From contig BCRI01000061.1 of the NCBI GenBank assembly GCA_001552515.1, positions 1 through 40,335 of the forward strand: 40,335 nucleotides of DNA. Reading direction: 5' to 3'. This document shows positions 8,906 through 17,697 of this stretch, piece by piece. The position numbers and the translations under genes are program-made. This stretch comes from Sphaerimonospora mesophila NBRC 14179 = JCM 3151. GTDB lineage: Bacteria > Actinomycetota > Actinomycetes > Streptosporangiales > Streptosporangiaceae. Under the pieces are notes generated by a model. That model saw only the letters and a program-made list of their open reading frames with translations, had not been told where the DNA came from and made no database searches. The stretch's first letter is position 1. The number at the start of each line of letters is the position of its first letter.

Positions 8906-10420
8906 TTAGAAGCGGATGTAGACGTTCTTGGGCTGGGTGAAGCCCTCGAGCTCGGAAAGGCCCTCCTCTCGGCCAACGCCGGAGTCCTTGACGCCGCCGA
9001 ACGAGGTGCCGGGGATGTGGGAGGAGCTCCAGTTCACCCACACGTAGCCGGTCTGCAAGTCACGTACGCTCCGCATGGCGATGCCGAGGTCACGGGTCCA
9101 GACACTGGCCGTCAGACCGAGCGGGAGGGCGTTCGCCCGCTCGATGATCTCGTCGTAGTCGTCGAACGGGGCCGCGACCAGGACGGGTCCGAAGATCTCC
9201 TCCTCGAAGAGCGGCCCGACCTGTCCATGTGGGGCGGAGAAGAGAGTGGGCCGAATGTAGTAGCCCGGTCGGCTCTCGTCCGGCAGACCGCCGGCCACGA
9301 GTTCGAGACCGGGGGTATCGAGCCCGATTCGGATGTAGCTCCGGACCTTCTCGTACTGGGCGGCCGAGACCACGGGACCGACCTGCGTACTCTCGAGTTT
9401 CGGATCACCCACCGTCATCGCGTCGAGTTCACGTCCCAGAGTGGTGATCACCTTGTCGTAGACGGAGGAGTGGACGTACAGCCGGGACGTCGAACCGCAG
9501 GACTGGCCCTGCCAGGTGAAGTTCATGCCCCGCACGGCCCCGGGGACGACCTGATCGAGGTCGGCGTCACCGAAGACGATCATCGGGTTCTTCCCGCCGA
9601 GTTCGAGCGTGACGACCTTGACCGCCGAGACGGCGGCCCGCGCCTGGATGCGGCGCCCGACCTCCCCGCTGCCGGTGAACGCGATCCGGCGCACTTCAGG
9701 ATGCGTCACCAGGCGCTCCCCCACCGTCCGGCCAGGGCCGCTGACGATGTTGAGGACACCGGCCGGGAGAACGTCGCAGGCCAGCTCACCCAGGCGCAGC
9801 GCGCTAAGGCTCGTGACCTCGGCGGGCTTGAGCACCACGGTGTTGCCGGCCAGCAGCGGTGCGGCGATGCGGGAGGCGGCGAACATGAGTGGGTGGTTGA
9901 ACGGCACGATGCGGCCGACGACGCCGAAGGGGTCTCGCAGGCTGAAGTCGACGGCGTCCCACTCGGCGACGGGGATCGACTCGCCACGCAACTGGAGGGC
10001 CAGCCCGGCGAAGTAGCGCAGGTGCTCGACGGCCATGCGGAAGTCGCCGCGCATGACTCCGATGGGACTGCCGTTGTCGATCGTGTCGAGCCAAGCGAGT
10101 TCCTCGCCATGCTTCTCGATGACCTCGGCGAGCTCCAGGAGTCTCTCCGCCCGCTTCGTGATCGAGGTGCGCGCCCACGCGGGGAAGGCGGCGCCCGCGG
10201 CGGCGACGGCCCGGTCGGTGTCGGCTTCGTCGCCACTGGGGATGGTCGTCAGCACCTCGCCGGTCGAGGGGTCGATGACGTCGGCGCTGCCGCCTGCGAC
10301 GGGGGACACCAGCTCACCACCGATCAGCATCCGCCACGGCCGGTCGACGAACGCCCGGGCGTCCACGGGAGCCTCCCTGCCCGGCGCGGCACCGCCTGTC
10401 TCGGCCGGTGTCGTCGTCAT
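8906..10420 (-). CDS. NAD(P)+-dependent aldehyde dehydrogenase family protein
   Basis: A 504-residue ALDH of normal length. The conserved Asn of VPFNHP (residue 175), the general-base Glu in LELGGKNP (residue 273) and the nucleophilic Cys in GQSCGSTSR (residue 308) are all present, as is the cofactor-binding FTGSGEVG loop (about 248-255). It should oxidise an aldehyde or semialdehyde to the acid. The ATG is preceded by GGAGG at 8 nt. It is the first gene of the leftward operon continuing to 4192, with a recognisable promoter at 10464-10493. The class resembles betaine/aromatic aldehyde dehydrogenases, but the substrate cannot be fixed from sequence. Confidence 0.93.
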   Translation of the reverse strand: MTTTPAETGGAAPGREAPVDARAFVDRPWRMLIGGELVSPVAGGSADVIDPSTGEVLTTIPSGDEADTDRAVAAAGAAFPAWARTSITKRAERLLELAEVIEKHGEELAWLDTIDNGSPIGVMRGDFRMAVEHLRYFAGLALQLRGESIPVAEWDAVDFSLRDPFGVVGRIVPFNHPLMFAASRIAAPLLAGNTVVLKPAEVTSLSALRLGELACDVLPAGVLNIVSGPGRTVGERLVTHPEVRRIAFTGSGEVGRRIQARAAVSAVKVVTLELGGKNPMIVFGDADLDQVVPGAVRGMNFTWQGQSCGSTSRLYVHSSVYDKVITTLGRELDAMTVGDPKLESTQVGPVVSAAQYEKVRSYIRIGLDTPGLELVAGGLPDESRPGYYIRPTLFSAPHGQVGPLFEEEIFGPVLVAAPFDDYDEIIERANALPLGLTASVWTRDLGIAMRSVRDLQTGYVWVNWSSSHIPGTSFGGVKDSGVGREEGLSELEGFTQPKNVYIRF

Positions 10421-10447
10421 CGATCAAACCTCCATCATCCGGAGCAT

Positions 10448-10493
10448 CTTAATGATTTATCTAAATATAAGGATTCTTGAGTTCCTGGGTCAA
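10448..10493 (-). promoter_or_regulatory. Promoter and candidate operator of the aldehyde dehydrogenase operon
   Basis: Read on the minus strand, TTGACC (10488-10493) and TATATT (10464-10469) match -35 and -10 consensus at five of six positions each, with an 18-bp spacer. Eight bases downstream of the -10 is TCATTAAG (10448-10455), at the expected transcription start. The same octamer lies seven bases after an identical TATATT in front of the operon at 39278, suggesting a shared repressor site. Confidence 0.6.
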
Positions 10494-10540
10494 CAACGCG
10501 CAAAGAAGATCGTTGTCAGCGTCGACCGCAGGAGGAGCAC

Positions 10541-11371
10541 TCAGTGCTTGCGGATGGGCGCGCCACCGTCGACCCGGAGCACCTGACCGGTGATCCAGCG
10601 CGACTCCGGGCCCGCGAGGAAGAGGACGGCGAAGGCGACGTCCCAGGCGGTCCCCTCTGTCTCGAGCAGGGAGAGAAGGCGGCGCCGTTCGCGCAGTGCG
10701 GCGGCATCGTCCGCGGATCGTGCGCGTGCGACCATATCGGACCAGACCATGCCCGGCGAGACGCAGTTCGCCCGCACGCCGACCGGCCCGTACTGGGCGG
10801 CGGTGGCCCTCGTGAGGGCCTCCACCGCCGCCTTCGAGGCCGCATAGGCGGTGCCGTTCCCCGGCTGGTCGACCGCGGCCGAAGAGATGTTCACAATGGA
10901 CCCGCCGCGCGCGCACAGGGCCGGGACGGACGCCTTGGTCATGAGGAACGCGCCGGTGGCGTTGACGTCCATGACCCGCCGCCAGGCGTCGAGCGGGAGG
11001 TCGCCGACGGCGCCTCCGCCCCCGATGCCGACATTGTTGACGAGGATGTCGAGACGGTTCCATCTGTCGAGTCCGGCCGCGACCGCCCGGGTACAGGACG
11101 ACTCGTCCGTCACATCACCGACCGCGGTGACCACGTCCCCGCCCTGCGCTCGGATCTCTGCCGCCGTGCGCTCGGCGGCCGCGGGATCGACGTCGACGAC
11201 GACCAGATGCGCGCCGGCGCGCGAGAGCAGCAGGCTCACGGCGCGCCCGATGCTCATTTCGGGCCCCGGGGCGCCGCCGCCCGTCACGACGGCGACGCGC
11301 CCGGTGAGACGTCCTGCCACGGCGGGAGAGCGAGCGTCGCCGCCGGTGTCGGCACGCTCCGTGACGTTCAC
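10541..11371 (-). CDS. SDR family oxidoreductase with extended glycine motif
   Basis: A 276-residue SDR with catalytic Ser (NISSAAV) and YAASK, NNVG, and an Asp after the second strand (VVVDVDP) favouring NAD(H). The glycine-rich loop is unusual: instead of TGxxxGxG it reads TGGGAPGPEMSIGRA (about residues 30-44), an insertion of several residues. The start ATG overlaps the stop of the upstream flavoprotein gene by 4 nt (ATGA), so it belongs to the operon that begins at 19656, and it is the last gene before a 120-bp gap with the next promoter. It probably works on a ring hydroxyl/keto group made by the adjacent KstD-like enzymes (inference). Confidence 0.9.
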   Translation of the reverse strand: MNVTERADTGGDARSPAVAGRLTGRVAVVTGGGAPGPEMSIGRAVSLLLSRAGAHLVVVDVDPAAAERTAAEIRAQGGDVVTAVGDVTDESSCTRAVAAGLDRWNRLDILVNNVGIGGGGAVGDLPLDAWRRVMDVNATGAFLMTKASVPALCARGGSIVNISSAAVDQPGNGTAYAASKAAVEALTRATAAQYGPVGVRANCVSPGMVWSDMVARARSADDAAALRERRRLLSLLETEGTAWDVAFAVLFLAGPESRWITGQVLRVDGGAPIRKH

Positions 11372-12966
11372 GACCCCGTCCCCGCCTCTTCCTCGTGGCC
11401 CGGCATACCGGATCGTCCTTGAGCAGGTGAGGGCGCCGTCGGCGCTAGCGCCGTCTCCGCCGCGATCCGCCCGAAGCAGAGGGCGTCGGAGAGGTTCCCA
11501 CCGTCGGCGGGATAGAGCAGTCCGACGGCCTCGCCCAGCTCGCCGGCGCTGTACAGGCCGGGGATCGGATCGCCGTCGACGTCGAGCACCCGGGCGTGGG
11601 CGTCACGACGGGGCCCTCCGCAGGTGTTCGAGCCGCCCGGGTAGAGCGGGACGCAGTAGAACGGCCCGGCGTCGAGCGGGACGAGTGTCTCAGCCGGGCG
11701 ACCGAAGGAATCCGCACCCGCGGCACAGCCCGCGTTGTACTCGGCGACGGTGCGGGCGGCCTGCTCCGGGTCGGCGACTCCGGCCGCGCGGGCGACCTCC
11801 TCGATGGTGTCGCCTTGGACGATCCAGCCGATCTCGAGCTCCTTGCGGTTGTCCGCACTCCACGGCACGAGACCGTCACGCCCCACGGCCCGGCCTGCCA
11901 GCGGACGGGCCTTGAACCGGCGCGAATCGAAGAACCAGTAGGTGGGGATCCTCAGCCGATCATGGTGGTCGAGTGAGTAGTCGACCATGGACAGCCAGAC
12001 GTCGTGCCGTGAGCGCGCCTGGGCGTACTCGTCGATGAACCGGCGCCCCAGGCGGTCGGTCAGCACATAACCTGGCGGGCCGATGCTGACGGAGTACGTC
12101 AGCTCCTCCCCCTCCGGCGTGGTCACGTGTGCGACGCCACGCCCGACCATGGAGTTCATGTGCCACAGGTCGGCGCCCACGGCCTGCGCCATACGCACCC
12201 CGTCCCCGGTGTTTCCGGGGTTGCCGTAGAAGTGCACTGGGTAGGCGGGCAGGTAGTTCCGCTTCGCGCGCTCGTCGAACTCATAACCACCACAGGTGAG
12301 GACAACGCCGAACCGCGACGTCACCGACTCGGCCACTCCGGACCGCTCGACGACGACGCCGGCCACGCGCCCGTTCGCGTCCTGTTCGAGCCTCACGGCC
12401 GGGGAGTCGTACCAGACTTCGATGGCGGCACTCTCCTCGACGCAGCGGCGCAGCTCGGCGAAGAGCTTCTCCCCGCCCATGCGGGGCGGCCCGGACGTGG
12501 TGAACCACCCGGTGGCCGCCTCGGAGGTCGTGAAGGACCGCGAGCGGACGGTGGACGTGTAGGCGGCGTTCTCGGACTGCCAGTAGCAGACGACGGCGTC
12601 GTGGCCCTCGATGTCCTCGTGCTCACCGTGCCCGAGGGGCGCCAGCTCCATGTCGAGGCCGGTGGAGATCAACCACTCACGCAGGTGGGCGGCGGCGTGG
12701 GCCCAGGCACGGGAGACGTCGGTGGGGATCAGTCCACCGCTACACCGGTCGAGATAGCCAGCGGCCGCGTCGATGGAGTCCACGTCCTTGACGCCCATGA
12801 TGACGCCGCCGGACAGCAAGGTGCTCGGGGTGTGCCGATCCTTCGCCTGCTTCTCCACGAGCAGGACGCGCCCGCCCAGCTGTGCGGCACGCAGGGCCGC
12901 CGCCGCCCCTGCGGCGCCGAAGCCGACGACGACAAGGTCGTACGGGCTCTCACCGCGTCGCGACAT
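11368..12966 (-). CDS. FAD-binding dehydrogenase, fumarate reductase/KstD superfamily
   Basis: A 532-residue flavoprotein of the FAD_binding_2 superfamily. The Rossmann motif GFGAAGAAAALRAAQLGG begins near residue 14. It is followed by LLVEKQAKDRHTPS, where most relatives have an EK...GGN/T stretch, and then SGGVIMG. A C-terminal FAD site includes LYSAGELGEAVGLLYPADGG. ATG at 12966 overlaps the KstD-like stop by 17 nt; GTG at 12972 in the same frame is possible. Superfamily members reduce or desaturate C-C bonds next to a carbonyl or carboxylate. It is a paralogue of the flavoprotein at 19726-21207, which shares the DRHTPS signature. It ends in a 4-nt overlap with the SDR gene. No haem-binding or Tat signal is seen, so it should be cytoplasmic. 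Confidence 0.87.
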   Translation of the reverse strand: MSRRGESPYDLVVVGFGAAGAAAALRAAQLGGRVLLVEKQAKDRHTPSTLLSGGVIMGVKDVDSIDAAAGYLDRCSGGLIPTDVSRAWAHAAAHLREWLISTGLDMELAPLGHGEHEDIEGHDAVVCYWQSENAAYTSTVRSRSFTTSEAATGWFTTSGPPRMGGEKLFAELRRCVEESAAIEVWYDSPAVRLEQDANGRVAGVVVERSGVAESVTSRFGVVLTCGGYEFDERAKRNYLPAYPVHFYGNPGNTGDGVRMAQAVGADLWHMNSMVGRGVAHVTTPEGEELTYSVSIGPPGYVLTDRLGRRFIDEYAQARSRHDVWLSMVDYSLDHHDRLRIPTYWFFDSRRFKARPLAGRAVGRDGLVPWSADNRKELEIGWIVQGDTIEEVARAAGVADPEQAARTVAEYNAGCAAGADSFGRPAETLVPLDAGPFYCVPLYPGGSNTCGGPRRDAHARVLDVDGDPIPGLYSAGELGEAVGLLYPADGGNLSDALCFGRIAAETALAPTAPSPAQGRSGMPGHEEEAGTGS

Positions 12967-14575
12967 GTGCACCCGCCCGGTAGCCGAAAGTAAGCGCCGG
13001 GCCAAGGGTGCCGCCTCCGCCGGGATATGCCGGGCCGAAGACGGACGCCGCCACGTTGCCGGCCGCGTACAGCCCAGGAATCGGCTTATCATCGAAGTCG
13101 AGGACACGGGCGTGGCCGTCGATGGTGGGGCCCCCCTTGGTGCCGAAGCAGCCGGCGCGGACCCGGAATCCGTAGTATGGGCCGCTCCCGAAGGGCTCGA
13201 GGGCCGGGTTCTTCCGCTTGCTGCCGTAGTTGCGGTAGTCGCGCTCCCATGCGGACTCCCCGCGGTGGAAGTCCTCGTCGACGCCGTTCTCGCAGAAGGT
13301 GTTGTAGCGCTCGACCTCCGCCTCGAGCCCGTCAGGGTCGACACCCAGCTTCTCCGCAAGCTCGCGCAGGGTCGGGGCCTCGACCACCGGGTCGCCGGTG
13401 CTGTTGTAGGCCAGCCCGCCGGGGGTCTCGTGGTCCATGGCGACGTTCACCCGGACGCTGCGATCTGAGATCGCGTAGGCGGGGCTGTTGGGGAAAACGT
13501 AGCGGTCGGGGTCGAAGTACGAGAGGACCTTGCCGAAGTCGTTGTAGTTCAGGGTCTCGTTGCCGAACCGGCGCCCGGAGGAGTTGACGATGATCTGGCC
13601 GGAGCCGCCGGTGCGCAGGCGTGGATGGCCCTCGTACTCGTCTCCGATCCAGCGCGAAGGGATCCACCAGACCCCGTTGAGGTTCGCGACGCGGGCACCG
13701 GCCGACAGGGCCATGCGCAGCCCGTCGCCCTCGTTGTACGGGGGGCTCAGCGGTCCGTCATATGGAACACCGATGAGCTCATCCCAGAGCCGGCGGTTCC
13801 ACTCGAAGCCGCCGGAGGCCAGCACGACACCGCGGGGTGCGTGGATGGTCTCGGTGGCGCCGTCGCGCTCGACGCGAACGCCGGTCACCGCGCCGCCGTC
13901 GGTGACGAGCGAGCGGGCGCGGGTGTTGAGCAGCACCCGGACGCCACGGTCCAGGCACGCCTTCATGAGTCCGGCGATAAGGGCGCATCCCCGCAGCACG
14001 ATGCCCTCGGCCATGCGTTTCTCGGCCAGCTCGACCCACCCGAGGGGGTTACCGCTGCGGACGAACCGCTCCATCTCGTCGTACCGGATCGGCAGGGTCC
14101 CACCGGGCCAGTGCGGGCGCTGGAGGGTCTCTGCCCACTCCCCCAGCCGGGCGGTGTCGAACTCGCCGACACCGACGGTTCGGCCCGCGAGCTTCGCCCC
14201 CGGATAGTCGGCGTGGTAGTCGGGGCGCTCAAGGTCGGGGTAGAGGTCGAGATCGGTGAACTCACGCATGAAGGCCACGACCTGGGGGGCACCTTCGAGG
14301 AAGCCGGTGACGGTCTCCTCGCGCACCAGGCCCATAGTGAGCTTGTCGAGGTAGCGGCGGGCGTCCTCGGGGTTGTCCCCGTTGCGGTTCTCGGGGTCGA
14401 GCCCGTTGTTGGGCAACCACATCCCGCCGCCGGAGATCGCGGTCGTGCCGCCGTAGCGCGGCGCGCGCTCGATCACGGTTACCCGGACACCTGCGACGGC
14501 CGCCGCCAAAGCTGCGACGAGCGCGGCACCTCCTGATCCGACAACGGCGACATCTGTTCGGGTGGTCTCTCCCAC
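12950..14575 (-). CDS. 3-ketosteroid Delta1-dehydrogenase-like flavoprotein
   Basis: A 541-residue protein with KstD-family landmarks: GSGGAALVAALAAA (about residues 13-26), VIERAPRYGGTTAISGGGMW followed by LPNN (about 34-57), an internal PPYNEGDGLRMA segment, and the C-terminal GPYYGFRV, then FGPAYPGGGGTLGPALTFGY. Family enzymes use FAD to introduce a C1-C2 double bond next to a 3-keto group in steroid or other cyclic ketones. GTG at 14575 is preferred, with AAAGGA 6 nt upstream; extending to 14698 adds no family sequence. The gene follows the ABC importer by 49 nt, so importer and enzyme are coexpressed. No other steroid-specific genes (kshA, hsaC and the like) are visible, so the substrate may be a smaller cyclic ketone. 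Confidence 0.86.
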   Translation of the reverse strand: MGETTRTDVAVVGSGGAALVAALAAAVAGVRVTVIERAPRYGGTTAISGGGMWLPNNGLDPENRNGDNPEDARRYLDKLTMGLVREETVTGFLEGAPQVVAFMREFTDLDLYPDLERPDYHADYPGAKLAGRTVGVGEFDTARLGEWAETLQRPHWPGGTLPIRYDEMERFVRSGNPLGWVELAEKRMAEGIVLRGCALIAGLMKACLDRGVRVLLNTRARSLVTDGGAVTGVRVERDGATETIHAPRGVVLASGGFEWNRRLWDELIGVPYDGPLSPPYNEGDGLRMALSAGARVANLNGVWWIPSRWIGDEYEGHPRLRTGGSGQIIVNSSGRRFGNETLNYNDFGKVLSYFDPDRYVFPNSPAYAISDRSVRVNVAMDHETPGGLAYNSTGDPVVEAPTLRELAEKLGVDPDGLEAEVERYNTFCENGVDEDFHRGESAWERDYRNYGSKRKNPALEPFGSGPYYGFRVRAGCFGTKGGPTIDGHARVLDFDDKPIPGLYAAGNVAASVFGPAYPGGGGTLGPALTFGYRAGAHVATR

Positions 14576-14624
14576 GGTTGGTCCTTTCGGTGCGATCAGT
14601 CGGCTGACGGAAGCGGAAACCAGA

Positions 14625-15647
14625 TCAGACGGTGACTGGCTCGGCAGTGGGCGCGTCAGCAGGCAACGGCTGTGTCGTCGCGTAGTGGCATGCGGCATAG
14701 TGCCCCGGCCGGACTTCCCGGATTTCCGGCTCGCGCTCGGCGCACAGGTCGGTGGCGAGCGGGCAGCGGGTGCGGAATCGGCATCCTGACGGCGGGTTGA
14801 TGGGCGAGGGCAGGTCGCCCCTGATCTCCATCGGAACGATCTCCACCTCGGGGTCGGCCACTGGGACCGCGTCGATGAGCGCGCGGGTGTACGGGTGAGC
14901 CGGGTAGCGGTGTAGGTCGCCGGAGGGCGCGACCTCGCACAGCTTGCCGAGGTACATCACCGCGATGCGGTCGCTGATGTTCTTCACCACGGCCAGGTCG
15001 TGCGCGATGAAGATGAGGGTGAGCCCATAGTCGACGCGGAGGCGTTCCAGCAGGTTCAGGATCTGGGCCTGGATGGAGACGTCGAGCGAGGAGACCGGTT
15101 CGTCGCACAGGATGAGGTCCGGCTTGAGCATCAGGGCCCGGGCGATCGCCACACGCTGGCACTGACCGCCGGACATCTGCCCAGGTCGGCGCTCGCCGAC
15201 GACCGCCGGGTCCAGGCCGACAGCGGAGATCATCTCGTCGACCACCTCAGGCGTGGGCTTACGGCCCCAGATCTCCAGACCCTCGGCGATGATCTTGCGA
15301 ACCGTGCGGCGGGGATTCAGCGAGGAGGCCGGATCCTGGAAGATGACCTGCAGGCGGGGGCGCAGGCGGCGCAGTCCCTCGCGGGAGAGGCCGGTCAGAT
15401 CCTTACCGTCGAAGAGCACTCGGCCCGACGTCGGCTCCCGAAGCATGGTCATGGCACGTCCGAGGGTGGACTTGCCGCACCCGGACTCACCCACCAGGCC
15501 GAGGGTCTCCCCTCGGCGGACATCGATGCTGACGTCGGAGACACCGTGGACGACGCCGGCGTCGGTCGGGTAGGTGACGACGAGGTTCTCCACCCGCAGT
15601 AGGGCGTCGTCCGCCTCACGCAGGTGGGCGTTGCCGCTGCCTGCCAT
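14625..15647 (-). CDS. Oligopeptide-type ABC transporter ATP-binding protein (OppF/DppF-like)
   Basis: A 340-residue ATPase with Walker [10 protein letters not shown] (about residues 53-61), signature MSGGQCQR, Walker [13 protein letters not shown] and the switch His in IAHDL. The C-terminal oligopeptide-transporter extension has the typical cysteine cluster ([15 protein letters not shown] and, near the end, AACHY). The signature begins with Met rather than the usual Leu. ATG at 15647 shares one base with the stop of the previous ATPase (TGATG). It supplies ATP hydrolysis for the importer encoded at 14625-18713 and lies on the cytoplasmic face with the OppD-like partner. Confidence 0.93.
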   Translation of the reverse strand: MAGSGNAHLREADDALLRVENLVVTYPTDAGVVHGVSDVSIDVRRGETLGLVGESGCGKSTLGRAMTMLREPTSGRVLFDGKDLTGLSREGLRRLRPRLQVIFQDPASSLNPRRTVRKIIAEGLEIWGRKPTPEVVDEMISAVGLDPAVVGERRPGQMSGGQCQRVAIARALMLKPDLILCDEPVSSLDVSIQAQILNLLERLRVDYGLTLIFIAHDLAVVKNISDRIAVMYLGKLCEVAPSGDLHRYPAHPYTRALIDAVPVADPEVEIVPMEIRGDLPSPINPPSGCRFRTRCPLATDLCAEREPEIREVRPGHYAACHYATTQPLPADAPTAEPVTV

Positions 15648-16762
15648 CAGGCCACGCTCCTTTCGACCGCCAGCCCGGCGGCCGTCCGCCCGGCTTCCTG
15701 GTTCCGCTTGAGCGCGTCCGTTCCGCGCCCGGTGCCCACCGGGAAGAAGCAGGCCACCGACGTGCCCGCGGACGTGTCCTGGTCGAGGGTCGGCGCCTCG
15801 CTCAGGCACCTGGCCTGCGCGTGGGAACAGCGCTCCGCGAACCGGCAACGCCGCGGCGGGTCGACCACCACGGGCGGGCGCCCCGGTGGGGCGGCGAGTG
15901 TGGAGTGCGGCGGGTCCTCGAGCCTGGGCAGGGACCCGAGAAGCGCAGAGGTGTAGGGGTGACGGGTGTGCTTGAAGACGTTCTTGGTGGGACCCTTCTC
16001 GATGATCTGTCCCGCGTACATCACCGCGATGTCGTCGGAGCGCCCCGCTGCCACGCCGAGGTTGTGGGTGATGAGGATCATGCCCATGCCGCCGAGGTCC
16101 TGTAGCTCGGCGAGTAGGTCGAGGATCTGACGCTGGATGGTCACGTCCAGCGCGGTGGTGGGCTCGTCGGCGATGAGCAGCCGCGGCTTGCACGCGAGGG
16201 CGATGGCGATGCCGACCCGCTGGCGCATCCCGCCCGAGAGCTCATGAGGGTACATGCGCAGGCGACGCTCCGGCTCGGGGATCCCGACCCGCCTGAGCAG
16301 GTCGACGGCTCGTGCGAGGCGGTCGGCCTTCGACAGCGGCAGGTGGACCGCCATGCCCTCGGTGAGTTGCACGTCGAGCCGTCGGACGGGGTTGAGGGAG
16401 GTCAACGGGTCCTGGAAGACCATGGAGACGACCGGTCCCCAAAGACCCCGCAACTCCTTGCGGCTCTTCCCCCGCAGTTCCCGCCCGTCGATCCGCACCG
16501 ACCCGGTCGGGGTGAGCGCGTGCGAGCCGAGGATGCCCATCACCGACCGGCCCAGCACCGACTTTCCCGAACCGGACTCGCCCACCAGCGCCAGCGTCTT
16601 CCCCCGCTCGAGGGTGAGGTCGACCCCGTCGACGGCGTGGACGATGCCCTGCGGCGTGTCGAACCAGGTCCGCAGGTCCTCGATGGCCAGCAGCGGCGCG
16701 TCCGAATCCGCTGCGGGCCCGGCGGGTGGAGACTGTGTCTTCGTCTTCGTGGGGAGACTCAT
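15647..16762 (-). CDS. Oligopeptide-type ABC transporter ATP-binding protein (OppD/DppD-like)
   Basis: A 371-residue ATPase with Walker [10 protein letters not shown], signature LSGGMRQR, Walker [13 protein letters not shown], switch His in LITHNL, and the C-terminal oligopeptide extension with [17 protein letters not shown] proline-rich linker occupies residues 5-22. ATG at 16762 is preceded by AAAGGAG and overlaps the permease stop by 4 nt. Together with the OppF-like gene it forms the heterodimeric ATPase of an Opp/Dpp-type importer. Such importers carry peptides, but also opines, glycosides and other organic acids; the catabolic genes around it argue for a pathway substrate (inference). 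Confidence 0.93.
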   Translation of the reverse strand: MSLPTKTKTQSPPAGPAADSDAPLLAIEDLRTWFDTPQGIVHAVDGVDLTLERGKTLALVGESGSGKSVLGRSVMGILGSHALTPTGSVRIDGRELRGKSRKELRGLWGPVVSMVFQDPLTSLNPVRRLDVQLTEGMAVHLPLSKADRLARAVDLLRRVGIPEPERRLRMYPHELSGGMRQRVGIAIALACKPRLLIADEPTTALDVTIQRQILDLLAELQDLGGMGMILITHNLGVAAGRSDDIAVMYAGQIIEKGPTKNVFKHTRHPYTSALLGSLPRLEDPPHSTLAAPPGRPPVVVDPPRRCRFAERCSHAQARCLSEAPTLDQDTSAGTSVACFFPVGTGRGTDALKRNQEAGRTAAGLAVERSVA

Positions 16763-17697
16763 GACACTCCTTTGTGCGCTGTCGGTGGCTCGGCGAGTTG
16801 ACGGGCCCAGTCCCCTACGACGTTGAGTGAGTGGACGGTGAGGATGAGTGCGAGGGCAGGGATGAACACGAGCAGGGGACTTTCGGCGAGGAGCGATCGT
16901 CCATCGGCGATCATGCCGCCCCAACTGGGGGTCGGCGGCGGAATGCCGAGACCGAGGAAGCTCAGGGACCCCTCTGCCACGATGACGGTGGCGGCGACGA
17001 TGAATCCATAGGCCATGAGTGCGGGGACGATGCTCGGGACGATCTCTCGCAGGATGATTCGCAGGTCGCGCGCCCCCATGGCGCGGGCGGCCACGACGAA
17101 CTCGCGGTTGCGCAGGGGCAGTGCGCCGGCGCGGGCGAGCCGGGCGAAGGCGGGGACGGCAAGGATGCTGAGTGCCATGGTGAGACTCGGCAGGCTCGGG
17201 GTGAGCACGGTCGTGATGGCCAGCAGCAGGATGAGCGGCGGGAAGGCCAGCGCGGAGTCCATGACGAGCCCGAACGCGGCATCGATCTTCCCACCGAAGT
17301 AGCCGGCCACGGTGCCGAGGAGCCCGCCGACCACCATGCCGATGATCACCGCGCTCACACTGACGACAAGTGAGACGCGAGCACCGTTGGCCAGTCGTGC
17401 GAGAACGTCCCGGCCGAGGCGGTCGGTGCCCAGGATGTGCGACGGGTCCGCGAAGGGCAGCAGGCGAGCGCCGGAGCCCACAGCGGAGTACTCCAGCAGA
17501 GGAAGCCACTGAACGGTCAGCGCCACGAAGATGACGAGGCCGAGCCACCCCATGCACAGGAGCAGGACCGCGCGTGGCCGACGCTTCGGCCGTCGATCCA
17601 GCGGGTTCATAAGCCATCGGTTGCGGCGGCGGGCGGTCTCCGATGCCGTGACGGTTTCCCGTGCCTCGGCGGGAGCGTCGGTCTGCTGAGCGGTCAT
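16759..17697 (-). CDS. ABC transporter permease (OppC/DppC-like)
   Basis: A 312-residue membrane protein. A soluble N-terminus (about 45 residues) precedes the first helix (VLLLCMGWLGLVIFVAL). HILGTDRLGRDVLARLANGAR is the conserved OppC segment before the transmembrane domain, and the ATPase-coupling EAA loop reads FVVAARAMGARDLRIILREI. About six helices follow the family pattern. ATG at 17697 has GGAGG 7 nt upstream and overlaps the preceding permease stop by 4 nt (ATGA). An ATG 36 nt further upstream is in frame but poorly supported. It forms the translocation pore together with the OppB-like permease. Confidence 0.93.
   Translation of the reverse strand: MTAQQTDAPAEARETVTASETARRRNRWLMNPLDRRPKRRPRAVLLLCMGWLGLVIFVALTVQWLPLLEYSAVGSGARLLPFADPSHILGTDRLGRDVLARLANGARVSLVVSVSAVIIGMVVGGLLGTVAGYFGGKIDAAFGLVMDSALAFPPLILLLAITTVLTPSLPSLTMALSILAVPAFARLARAGALPLRNREFVVAARAMGARDLRIILREIVPSIVPALMAYGFIVAATVIVAEGSLSFLGLGIPPPTPSWGGMIADGRSLLAESPLLVFIPALALILTVHSLNVVGDWARQLAEPPTAHKGVS

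Noticed and set aside
8828-10480. 550-codon plus-strand frame opposite the aldehyde dehydrogenase
   Set aside because: The minus-strand frame encodes a complete ALDH with Asn175, Glu273 and Cys308. The opposite frame has no motif and the Asp/Gly/Val-rich look of an antisense artefact.
12950-14575. A dedicated steroid degradation cluster based on the KstD-like gene
   Set aside because: No 9-alpha-hydroxylase, HsaC-type dioxygenase, Mce import or cholesterol side-chain genes are present. KstD-like enzymes also act on other cyclic ketones.
13360-14698. Upstream extensions of frames such as 12966 to 13359 and 14575 to 14698
   Set aside because: The added residues are basic, low-complexity and lie within upstream genes. 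Internal starts with better ribosome sites place the FAD motif at the expected N-terminal position.
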